From Thermoplasmata archaeon (GTDB lineage: Archaea; Thermoplasmatota; Thermoplasmata; Thermoplasmatales; Thermoplasmataceae): a stretch of 10,647 nt of DNA. The notes under the pieces are model-generated. The model had not been told where the DNA came from. It saw only the letters and a program-made list of their open reading frames with translations, and did not search any database. The stretch's first letter is position 1, and each line of letters starts with the position of its first letter. The stretch is taken from positions 1 to 10,647 of the forward strand of contig JAJYRT010000058.1 of NCBI GenBank assembly GCA_021793945.1, written 5' to 3'. Shown here in pieces: positions 1 to 6,253 of this stretch. A program made the position numbers and the translations under genes.

Positions 1-15
1 TTAATCTTGCTACAC

Positions 16-27
16 GATATATAATTT
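16..27 (-). promoter_or_regulatory. Possible TATA box for a divergent gene off the left edge
   Basis: An AT-rich block reads ATTATATATC on the minus strand. A transcript 26 bases downstream would begin just outside the window. On the plus strand the same block would lead only to an ATG at 39 that meets a stop after two codons. Otherwise bases 1-137 hold no supported gene. Weak call. Confidence 0.2.
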
Positions 28-137
28 TCTACAAACAATGTGCTGATACGTGCACACTTTCCCAAGATATAGCCACTGCATACCTTGGTTGCCACCATAC
101 AGGGTTCGATAACTTCCGAGAAAAACCCAAGGATAGA

Positions 138-143
138 TTATAA
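138..143 (+). promoter_or_regulatory. TATA box for the aldolase gene
   Basis: TTATAA is centred about 26 bases before the ATG at 166, the spacing expected for a leaderless archaeal transcript. pyrF, ftsZ and tnpB in this window have TATA boxes 25-30 bases before their start codons. The position also argues for ATG 166 over the upstream ATG at 85, which would place the TATA box inside the gene. Confidence 0.6.
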
Positions 144-165
144 TCACTGCTTGGCATGTCAAAAA

Positions 166-1020
166 ATGGACCATGAAATGATAATACCAATGATCACTCC
201 GTTCAGGAATAACCAGATAGACAGGGAAGGATTGCTGGCCTTCATTAGCTATGCTGAAAAGAATAAATTTGACGGGATCTTTGCAGCCAGCTCAACTGGA
301 GGATTTGCTTCCCTTTCGTTTGATCAGCACAGGGAATTCCTGAGGTGGGTAATGGAACTGAGTCACGGAATAGATCTGTTTGCTGGAGTAACGAGAAGCA
401 GCCTGGACGAGACAATACACATGACAAAAGCCGCGGTTGACCTTGGTTATGAGAAAATAGTGGCAATCAATCCCTTCTATCATAAGTATTCACAGGATTC
501 CATAATCAGGTTCTATGACGAAGTGCTCGGGAACTGCGACTATGAGGTTTACGCGTACAACAATTCCTCACTGAGCGGAAACGAGATTCTTCCTGAAACC
601 ATAGGTAAGATCAGGGAAAGACATGACAACCTTGCAGGACTTAAGGACAGCGGGAACAATATGCAACGCTTCAAGGAGTTCATAAAAATACCTGGAATTA
701 AGATATATCAGGGTAAGGATGCTCTCCTCTACGAATCATTAAAGTTGGGGGCGACTGGAGGCGTTTGCTCCTCAGCCAATTTCTGCCTCAACACACTCCG
801 CCTGGCAAAAAATTCTCCTGATTCTCTGTCTATAGCTGAAAGAACATCTAAACTGATGGATCTCTTAGGCAGATATGAAACTCCTTCGATACAGAACTAT
901 CTCTTCAGGACTCAGATACTTGGAGAAAAGAACCCAAGGAATTACGTGAACAAGCCATTCGGAGACGTTGTCCACCCTCCGAGCAATGAACTTCTCGAGT
1001 CACTGCTCATATTACCTTGA
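166..1020 (+). CDS. kdgA: 2-keto-3-deoxygluconate aldolase family protein (DapA superfamily)
   Basis: Class I, Schiff-base aldolase of the DHDPS/N-acetylneuraminate lyase superfamily. It probably cleaves 2-keto-3-deoxygluconate to pyruvate and glyceraldehyde in the nonphosphorylative Entner-Doudoroff pathway, in the cytosol. The protein has 284 residues from ATG 166, close to the usual 280-300. It opens with IIPMITPF, as in Sulfolobus KdgA (IITPIITPF). The pyruvate-binding STGG lies near residue 43, the catalytic Tyr is in VYAYNN (Tyr131), and the Schiff-base Lys is in GLKDSG (Lys160). No Arg that would suggest true DHDPS follows the YNN motif. A second ATG at 178 is possible; the ATG at 85 is disfavoured by the TATA box at 138-143. 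It is monocistronic. Family membership is certain; the exact substrate (KDG, its phosphate, or another 2-keto sugar acid) is inferred. Confidence 0.75.
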   Translation: MDHEMIIPMITPFRNNQIDREGLLAFISYAEKNKFDGIFAASSTGGFASLSFDQHREFLRWVMELSHGIDLFAGVTRSSLDETIHMTKAAVDLGYEKIVAINPFYHKYSQDSIIRFYDEVLGNCDYEVYAYNNSSLSGNEILPETIGKIRERHDNLAGLKDSGNNMQRFKEFIKIPGIKIYQGKDALLYESLKLGATGGVCSSANFCLNTLRLAKNSPDSLSIAERTSKLMDLLGRYETPSIQNYLFRTQILGEKNPRNYVNKPFGDVVHPPSNELLESLLILP

Positions 1021-1066
1021 CGCGCATTATGCAGGGTAATAGACATCGACCATATTCACCTAAGGG

Positions 1067-1082
1067 CATATCTCAGGATATG
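1067..1082 (+). other. Small perfect hairpin after the aldolase gene
   Basis: CATATC-TCAG-GATATG folds into a 6-bp stem with a 4-base loop, 47 bases after the aldolase stop codon. No T-run follows, so it is not a clear terminator. The rest of 1021-1172 shows no ORF with recognisable content. Confidence 0.25.
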
Positions 1083-1193
1083 GGAGACATCGCCATCTTT
1101 TAGCACTCTGGGGGCAGAAACAGGTGTGGACAAATTTGTAAAGTGTTTTTGTCACAAATGAAATTTATTTACATTCTATGAGCAAGAAAGCCC

Positions 1194-1214
1194 CATCCCT
1201 TCAGGCAGGAGATG
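1194..1214 (+). repeat. Left-end hairpin of the tnpB element
   Basis: CATC...GATG arms enclose the core CCTTCAGG. The block resembles the right-end hairpin at 2450-2470 and, more loosely, the left-end hairpin of the second element near 9460. Subterminal hairpins of this kind are what IS200/IS605 transposases recognise. Confidence 0.55.
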
Positions 1215-1227
1215 AATTGCGAAAGCT

Positions 1228-1235
1228 TATATTTT
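1228..1235 (+). promoter_or_regulatory. TATA box for tnpB
   Basis: TTATATTT, preceded by a purine-rich BRE-like GCGAAAGC, is centred 25 bases before the tnpB ATG at 1256. This predicts a leaderless tnpB mRNA. It is also the nearest visible promoter upstream of the cob operon. Confidence 0.6.
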
Positions 1236-1255
1236 ATAGACATATTGTGTAAACA

Positions 1256-2437
1256 ATGATTAAAACCCTCAGAGTGCGATTGTATCCAAACGAACAACAG
1301 AAGGTTCTGCTGGAAAAGCACTTTGGGTCATGCCGGTTTGTATGGAATCACTTCCTTGGGGTGCGTACGAAATACTATGCTGAACACAAGAGCGATGGGA
1401 AGAAAGGATTGAACGGTTTCGATACCATGAAAATGCTGACTGTTCTCAAAAAGGGGATAACATGGCTTGGTGAGATCAATTCGCAGAGCCTCCAGCACTC
1501 CCTTGTTGAACTTGATAAGGCATTCAAATCATTCTTCAGGCATAATACCGATTACCCGAATTTCCGGTCAAGGAAAGACAAGCAGTATTTCATCGTGCCA
1601 TCTGGATTCAAAGCAACACAGAATAGGCTAGTCATGCCGAAGTTCCTGGAAGGGATAGAATACAGGGACAAGTCTTCCATTCCACAGGATATCAGGCAGA
1701 TTGTTGTGACAAGGGACGCGGATCGGTATTATGCATCAATACAGTATGAAGCCGATGAAATTATGCAGAAGGGCAATGGTACAACAGGAATAGACATGGG
1801 CATAAAGGCATTCGCAACCCTGTCTGACGGTCTGCAGATAGAGCCATTGAATGCCTACAGGAGGAGAGAGAAAGCACTAAAAAGACAGCAGAAGAGGTTA
1901 TCAGGAAAGAAGAAGGGATCAAGCAACAGGAGAAAACAGATAGTCAGGGTAAGGAAAATACACCGGCAGATCAGGGATGCGAGAACGGACTTCAATCACA
2001 AGGTATCGACAGCGATAGCCAAGCATTATGGTACAGTGGTGATTGAAGACCTTAACATACAGGGCATGCAGAGAAACCATCACATTGCAAGGAGCGTATC
2101 CGATCAGGGATGGTACCAGTTCATGCAGATGATCACATACAAGATGGAATGGAGAAATGCCGAATTGATTGAAATAGGAAGGTTTGATCCTTCTTCAAAG
2201 ATGTGTTCAAAGTGCGGCAATATCAAACACAATCTGAAACTGTCGGACCGCATATACCACTGCAATGTCTGTGGTCTCTCCATCGATCGAGACCTGAATG
2301 CAGCAATCAACATCCTCAATATGGGATTGATAAAGGTCGGAAAAAATGTAGGGAGGGGCACTCCCGAATTTACGCCTGTGGAAAGTGCTACGGCGGCGGA
2401 ACTCTCCAAAGGAGGTCTACGAGTTGCCACTCTGTGA
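1256..2437 (+). CDS. tnpB: RNA-guided endonuclease TnpB (IS200/IS605 family), intact
   Basis: TnpB of 393 residues, within the usual 370-420. TnpB proteins are RNA-guided DNA nucleases, ancestors of Cas12, that use an omega RNA from the transposon's right end. The N-terminus IKTLRVRLYPNEQQ is typical. The split RuvC site is complete: Asp180 in GIDMGIKAF, Glu264 in VVIEDLNIQGM, and Asp344/Asp346 in SIDRDLNAAINI. The zinc ribbon between RuvC II and III has CxxC at 317/320 and at 336/339. No frameshift or missing catalytic residue is seen, so the nuclease is probably active. The C-terminal tail after residue 355 overlaps the region expected to encode the omega RNA scaffold. It reads in the same frame as cobD downstream, with one TGA between them. 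The start is supported by the TATA box 25 bases upstream. Confidence 0.95.
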   Translation: MIKTLRVRLYPNEQQKVLLEKHFGSCRFVWNHFLGVRTKYYAEHKSDGKKGLNGFDTMKMLTVLKKGITWLGEINSQSLQHSLVELDKAFKSFFRHNTDYPNFRSRKDKQYFIVPSGFKATQNRLVMPKFLEGIEYRDKSSIPQDIRQIVVTRDADRYYASIQYEADEIMQKGNGTTGIDMGIKAFATLSDGLQIEPLNAYRRREKALKRQQKRLSGKKKGSSNRRKQIVRVRKIHRQIRDARTDFNHKVSTAIAKHYGTVVIEDLNIQGMQRNHHIARSVSDQGWYQFMQMITYKMEWRNAELIEIGRFDPSSKMCSKCGNIKHNLKLSDRIYHCNVCGLSIDRDLNAAINILNMGLIKVGKNVGRGTPEFTPVESATAAELSKGGLRVATL

Positions 2438-2476
2438 AGCAGGAACCTCCATGCCTTCGGGCAGGGGATGGTGTCA
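2380..2476 (+). ncRNA. Putative omega RNA / right end of the tnpB element
   Basis: In this family the guide RNA covers the 3' end of tnpB and ends at the right-end hairpin. Here the terminal hairpin is TGCC-TTCG-GGCA (2452-2463), a perfect stem with a UUCG-type loop. It is followed by GGGGATGG and then unique sequence that would serve as the guide. The 5' end of the RNA cannot be fixed from sequence; 2380 is only a working limit. Confidence 0.4.
2452..2463 (+). repeat. Right-end hairpin of the tnpB element
   Basis: Four-base-pair perfect stem TGCC/GGCA with a TTCG loop, inside a block resembling the left-end hairpin at 1194-1214. It ends 5 bases before the most upstream cobD ATG (2468), which itself lies in the outer arm of the end structure. 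Confidence 0.6.
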
Positions 2477-3556
2477 GCAAAGAAAGATAGGGAAAGAGTG
2501 GAAGAGAGCGTGAAGCATGGGGGAGATATCTGGAGTTTTTCCAGAAGTTCGGGAGTCTCTTTTGAAGATATTATCGATCTCAGTTCAAACGCCAATGATT
2601 TTTATTTTCCAAAAATTGATTTCACCAGTGCTTCATCCTCTATTAGATATTACCCGGAAGTCGATCTTTCCGTGTTCAAAGAGAAGTTGTCAAAACTCTG
2701 CCTTGTCAGCAAGGCTAATGTTTTCCTGACCGCAGGACTGACCGACTTCATATATCAGCATATGAATAGGCAAGCAGGCAGGACTGCGATAGTCCTGACT
2801 CCTTCCTACGGGGAATTAGAAAACTCAGGGATCGCATTGGGCGTTCATACTGTTCGCATTCCAGCAAGAATCGTATACAACAACCCAAAAATACTGAGAA
2901 ATTACAGATTTTCCACCATAGTGATATCGAGACCAGAGCCTCCAATTGGAAATTTTACAGACTTCGATCGAATAGAGAGTTTGCTGAATATCGCAGATGA
3001 AGCACGTGCGTCGACCGTCATTGATGAGGCGTTTATAGATTTTGTATTGCATTATGATCGGGCTGAGGCACAAAAAATGATAGGCAGTCACAGTTCAGTA
3101 TACCTTGGCAGGTCCCTGACAAAAGTGTTGCCATTCCCGGGACTCAGAATCGGTTATGTCCTGGCCTCCCGGGAATCCATAGAAGACCTCGAATCCAAGG
3201 GCAGGCCATGGAGGATCGGTCAATTTGACCTGAGCGTGTTGAGGCAGGTTGATCTCTCGTTTATCGATGATCTGCCGGGTAAGGTGAACGCGGAAAGACA
3301 ATATCTTATCAAGAATATGCATGAACTTGGATACCTGGTTGTCGGAGATCCAGCAGCCAACTTCGTCACTTTCAAAACACCCTCTGGCGTAGAGTGCAAG
3401 GATCTCAGTCGTTTCCTCGCAAAACATGGAATCATGATCAGGTGCCTGGGAAGCTTTGGTTCCTTTGATGAATCATACATTAGGGTTGCGGTAAAGAGAA
3501 GAGAATTTCTTGACAGATTTATGGATGCAGTGAGGTTATTTAGACATGACGGGTAG
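2468..3556 (+). CDS. cobD: L-threonine-O-3-phosphate decarboxylase CobD (HisC-like PLP enzyme)
   Basis: Fold-type I PLP enzyme that makes (R)-1-aminopropan-2-yl phosphate for the B12 nucleotide loop; not the 'CobD' of Pseudomonas, which equals CbiB. Motifs match Salmonella CobD: HGGDIW (17-22), IDEAFIDF with the PLP-pairing Asp186, LGRSLTKVLPFPGLRIGY with PLP Lys219 and Arg227, and the C-terminal YIRVAVK with Arg339. Context (cobQ, cbiB, cobT) separates it from histidinol-phosphate aminotransferase. Oddity: the NPNNPTG-type loop reads RPEPPIG (155-161), without either Asn. The start is uncertain: ATG 2468 lies in the transposon end, while GTG 2498 and GTG 2510 also precede the first conserved residues. 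The native start may have been displaced by the insertion. No TATA box is visible at 2440-2500. The stop overlaps cobQ by 11 bases. Confidence 0.85.
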   Translation: MVSAKKDRERVEESVKHGGDIWSFSRSSGVSFEDIIDLSSNANDFYFPKIDFTSASSSIRYYPEVDLSVFKEKLSKLCLVSKANVFLTAGLTDFIYQHMNRQAGRTAIVLTPSYGELENSGIALGVHTVRIPARIVYNNPKILRNYRFSTIVISRPEPPIGNFTDFDRIESLLNIADEARASTVIDEAFIDFVLHYDRAEAQKMIGSHSSVYLGRSLTKVLPFPGLRIGYVLASRESIEDLESKGRPWRIGQFDLSVLRQVDLSFIDDLPGKVNAERQYLIKNMHELGYLVVGDPAANFVTFKTPSGVECKDLSRFLAKHGIMIRCLGSFGSFDESYIRVAVKRREFLDRFMDAVRLFRHDG

Positions 3557-4994
3557 ACTTATACAGGTTGTTGGAACATCATCAGGTGCGGGAAAAACGA
3601 CGATGGTACTTGCCCTATGCAGGCACTTCAACAATCGCGGGTTGAAAGTTACGCCGTTCAAAGCCGTGAACATGTCGTTGAACTCAGTTTCGCTGCGCGA
3701 CGGCTCAGAGATATCAAGGGCACAATGGGTACAGGCACTGGGTGCACGGATTTATCCAAAAAAGGAAACGAATCCCATACTTTTGAAGCCGCAGGGAGAC
3801 GGATCACAGGTAATCTCGGAAGGTAGACCTGTTGGGAAGATGGCCATAGATGAATACTATGGGTGGATGAAAAGTAAGGGAAGGACCATCGTACTGAAAT
3901 CACTGAACTACCTTCTCGAGAACTATGATCTGGTCATTGCAGAGGGGGCCGGTTCAGCTGCGGAGATAAATATGGAAGACAGGGATCTCGGAAACACTTT
4001 CATTGCAAGACAGGGTAAATTTCCTGTTATCATCATCGGAGATATTGATAGGGGAGGAGTATTCGCTTCACTTTATGGCACATACAGTCTAATGCCGGAC
4101 CGGGACCTTGTGAAACTATTCATTATAAACAGGATGAGGGGAAAGTTCTCTCTTCTGAATCCGGGCATAGAAAAGCTGGAAAGGTTGACAGGCATTAGAA
4201 CTGCGGGAGTAATACCATATATCGGAAATATAAACCTACCAGGGGAGGATTCCTTGGATTACCCAAACCTGAGATCACCCAGAGCCAGGGTTGCGGTCAT
4301 AAGGTATCCGTACATGGAAAATTACAGCGATCTTGACCTTCTGATTATGACCGGAAACATTACCTACGTTGACGAAAGTAATGCAGAGGTAATAGACGAA
4401 TCAAGCCTGATAATACTGCCCGGGTCTAAAATTGTCGGGTATGATCTTGATTATGTCATTGATTCCAGCATAGCGGCGAGAATATCTTCTGCCCTGGCAA
4501 GGGGAGCCAGGGTTCTGGGGATATGTGGAGGTTACCAGATGCTGGGAAAGACAATTTCCGATCCCAATGGAGTCCAGATAGGAGGCACCAGGAATGGCCT
4601 GGGGTTGCTGGATATAGACGTAATTTACCAAGAGAAAAAGACTACCAGAGAAGTAACTTATAGAATTGCTCAGGACATAATTCCAGAAGGAAAGGTGCGA
4701 AACGGTTATGAGATTCACTACGGGATAATAAGCAGAAACGGAGAGAAACCTTTGCTTCTTACAGAACTGGGAGATGAGGGATCGATGTCGCGGGATGGGA
4801 AAGTTATGGGTACAAACATTCATGGAATTCTTGAAAACGTGGAGTTTTTACGATATCTAATCGGGCCGATAGACCTGAAGATTCCCTACGAGGATCTACT
4901 CGATTCAAACATTGAGAGAATGACCAATATTTTTATTGATAACATGGATATTAGAGAGATAGAGAAACTCGCGGGAATGAATGACCAAAAGTGA
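3546..4994 (+). CDS. cobQ: Cobyric acid synthase CobQ/CbiP
   Basis: Glutamine-dependent amidotransferase that amidates carboxylates b, d, e and g of adenosylcobyrinic acid a,c-diamide to give adenosylcobyric acid, using ATP. The 482 residues match the family. The N-terminal synthetase domain has a P-loop, GTSSGAGKTT (10-19), followed by FKAVNMSLNS and the conserved AEGAGSAAEIN (132-142). The C-terminal triad-type glutaminase domain has the nucleophile Cys327 in GICGGYQMLG and His426 in GTNIHGILEN. The ATG at 3546 is preceded at 9-base spacing by GAGGT (3532-3536), inside the end of cobD, so translation is probably coupled. No truncation or missing key residue is seen. Confidence 0.96.
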   Translation: MTGRLIQVVGTSSGAGKTTMVLALCRHFNNRGLKVTPFKAVNMSLNSVSLRDGSEISRAQWVQALGARIYPKKETNPILLKPQGDGSQVISEGRPVGKMAIDEYYGWMKSKGRTIVLKSLNYLLENYDLVIAEGAGSAAEINMEDRDLGNTFIARQGKFPVIIIGDIDRGGVFASLYGTYSLMPDRDLVKLFIINRMRGKFSLLNPGIEKLERLTGIRTAGVIPYIGNINLPGEDSLDYPNLRSPRARVAVIRYPYMENYSDLDLLIMTGNITYVDESNAEVIDESSLIILPGSKIVGYDLDYVIDSSIAARISSALARGARVLGICGGYQMLGKTISDPNGVQIGGTRNGLGLLDIDVIYQEKKTTREVTYRIAQDIIPEGKVRNGYEIHYGIISRNGEKPLLLTELGDEGSMSRDGKVMGTNIHGILENVEFLRYLIGPIDLKIPYEDLLDSNIERMTNIFIDNMDIREIEKLAGMNDQK

Positions 4995-5048
4995 ATGAAC
5001 TTCCCGTATGGGTATTTCGACGGCTGATGGCTTGGAGCAAACAGATAT

Positions 5049-5309
5049 ATGGAAATGAAGAGGTTTGGCCTCAATGATGGGTTGATCAGACCTGATTGCG
5101 ACAGGAACCTGGAAAATTTACGTTTACAGGTTGATAGGTGGAATGCTCTCCACGGAATTTGCAATGAAAGTGTGAATCACAGACTTTTTGTTTTTATGAA
5201 GAGCACCGCCAGACAGACCGATATCAATAAGTACGATGCGCCCAGCGACTCACTTTCTTCAAAACTGACTTCTTTTGAACCAGAAATTAATAAGGAGGGC
5301 TGTCAGTGA
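5049..5309 (+). CDS. Small hypothetical protein within the cob operon
   Basis: An 86-residue ORF between cobQ and cbiB that I do not recognise. In its favour: it fills most of an otherwise empty 311-base gap in a compact operon. Its TGA overlaps the GTG start of cbiB (GTGA), a common arrangement for coupled genes. A GGAG at 5034-5037 lies 11 bases before the ATG, and codon use (AGG, AAG, CTG, GAT) resembles its neighbours. The product is soluble and charged, with no membrane segment or signal peptide. It has two Cys in the first half (PDCDRN and GICNES) and a hydrophobic stretch HRLFVFM near the middle. The second half is Ser/Asp/Lys-rich and probably disordered. Against it: no family motif, and the frame could be open by chance. 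It might also be the remnant of a longer gene. Confidence 0.45.
   Translation: MEMKRFGLNDGLIRPDCDRNLENLRLQVDRWNALHGICNESVNHRLFVFMKSTARQTDINKYDAPSDSLSSKLTSFEPEINKEGCQ
5294..5299 (+). promoter_or_regulatory. Strong ribosome binding site for cbiB
   Basis: GGAGGG lies 6 bases before GTG 5306, near-ideal Shine-Dalgarno spacing. It settles the choice of a GTG start for cbiB and shows that internal operon genes use SD-led initiation, unlike the leaderless first genes. Confidence 0.75.
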
Positions 5310-6253
5310 TCATTCCCACCATTCTTGCTGAACTCATAATACTGATGGGTGCAGTGATCATCGATGTGATATTTGGAGAACCAAAGGAATATTTGCACCC
5401 AGTTGCACTTGTTGGGAAATTATCTTCAAGAACTGAAAAGTCGTTCATGAAACTTGGCAACAAAGTCCTTGCTGGGTTTGTTTTCCTTGTCGTAATCATC
5501 CTTGTCTTCACAGTTCCGCTATACATTGTTTTGAAAATAGTATCCTCTGTCCAGTTCCTCTATTTCATCGTGGCGATGATAGCGTTCAAGACCACATTTT
5601 CGATCACCTCCATGGGAGATCATGTTAAGCCGATAGTGAGAGCCCTTGAAACAAATGATATTGAAACTGCACGGACAAAGCTCTCTCTCATTGTTAGGAG
5701 GGAAACAAAGGACATGGATGCCACGCACATATGCTCTGCAACAATAGAGACGATTTCAGAAGGATTAGTTGACGGTTTTCTTACTCCTATGATGTTTTTC
5801 GCGCTCTTTGGAATAATCGGGGCATTTTTTGCAAGAATCGTCAATACCATGGATTCCATGATAGGATACAGGAACCGCCAGTATTTTGAATTCGGCAGAT
5901 GGACTGCAATAGCCGATACGCTGATAAACTACATACCTGCAAGGGTATCCGCTGCAATCATCTCCTTCAGCTCTGAGCTTCTAAACTACAGGGTACAGAG
6001 CGTTCCACTGAGGGAAGTTCGGGTGCTTACGGAAAGCACCAATGCCGGCTGGCCAATGGGATCAATTGCCACATCCCTGAACATAAAGCTAGAGAAATAT
6101 GGACATTACGTACTGAATGAAAACGGCTTTGAACCTAGCGTTGGCGATATCAAGCGCACAATGAACATTTATTATACATCTATCTACCTTTCGTTCCTGA
6201 TTTTCATTTTACCGATCATGATAATAGTATTCCTGCTCGAGGTTGTATGGTGA
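5306..6253 (+). CDS. cbiB: Adenosylcobinamide-phosphate synthase CbiB
   Basis: Integral membrane protein that condenses adenosylcobyric acid with aminopropanol phosphate (the CobD product). It has 315 residues from a GTG start placed by the GGAGGG site. Hallmarks: DVIFGEPKEYLHPV (20-33), NTMDSMIGYRN (180-190), a NYIPARVSA block (208-216) and STNAGWPMGS (244-253). Hydrophobic segments lie near 3-23, 54-76, 80-100, 159-178 and 291-313. The segment ETISEGLVDGFLTPMMF (148-164) corresponds to the conserved ESxxENxxDxxxxPL region, but has EG where EN is usual. The last bases overlap cobT by 7. The gene is called cobD in some nomenclatures. Confidence 0.93.
   Translation: MIIPTILAELIILMGAVIIDVIFGEPKEYLHPVALVGKLSSRTEKSFMKLGNKVLAGFVFLVVIILVFTVPLYIVLKIVSSVQFLYFIVAMIAFKTTFSITSMGDHVKPIVRALETNDIETARTKLSLIVRRETKDMDATHICSATIETISEGLVDGFLTPMMFFALFGIIGAFFARIVNTMDSMIGYRNRQYFEFGRWTAIADTLINYIPARVSAAIISFSSELLNYRVQSVPLREVRVLTESTNAGWPMGSIATSLNIKLEKYGHYVLNENGFEPSVGDIKRTMNIYYTSIYLSFLIFILPIMIIVFLLEVVW

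Larger units (their letters stand above)
1173..2476 (+). mobile_element. IS200/IS605-type element carrying only tnpB (IS1341-like)
   Basis: A single intact tnpB is bracketed by two very similar hairpins, at 1194-1214 and 2450-2470 (18 of 22 bases identical over the aligned block). No tnpA is present, so mobility would need a transposase in trans, perhaps from the tnpA-bearing element at 9443 onward. The left boundary is placed after TTTAC (1168-1172) because the second element shows a similar TTTAAC followed by a similar TATG..AGC.AGAA block. The right boundary just after the hairpin is an estimate. Both ends are uncertain by roughly 5-15 bases. Confidence 0.6.

Noticed and set aside
85..165. 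N-terminal extension of the aldolase, containing EKNPR that also occurs near the C-terminus (GEKNPRN at about 925-945)
   Set aside because: The TATA box at 138-143 falls inside the extension and the family begins at IIPMITPF. The shared EKNPR (and a 16-18 base similar DNA stretch) could hint at an old duplication but is too short to support.
1067..1082. Hairpin after the aldolase as a terminator
   Set aside because: No T-run follows; kept only as a small hairpin.
1176..1250. Frame MSKKAPSLQAGDELRK read as the C-terminal remnant of another, deleted tnpB
   Set aside because: The text does resemble TnpB tails, but no zinc ribbon or RuvC III remnant lies upstream, and the block matches the left end of the second element, so a left end is the simpler reading.
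2104..2595. 163-codon minus-strand frame opposite tnpB and the cobD start
   Set aside because: It lies antisense to two well-supported genes, has no family features and no promoter; a shadow frame.
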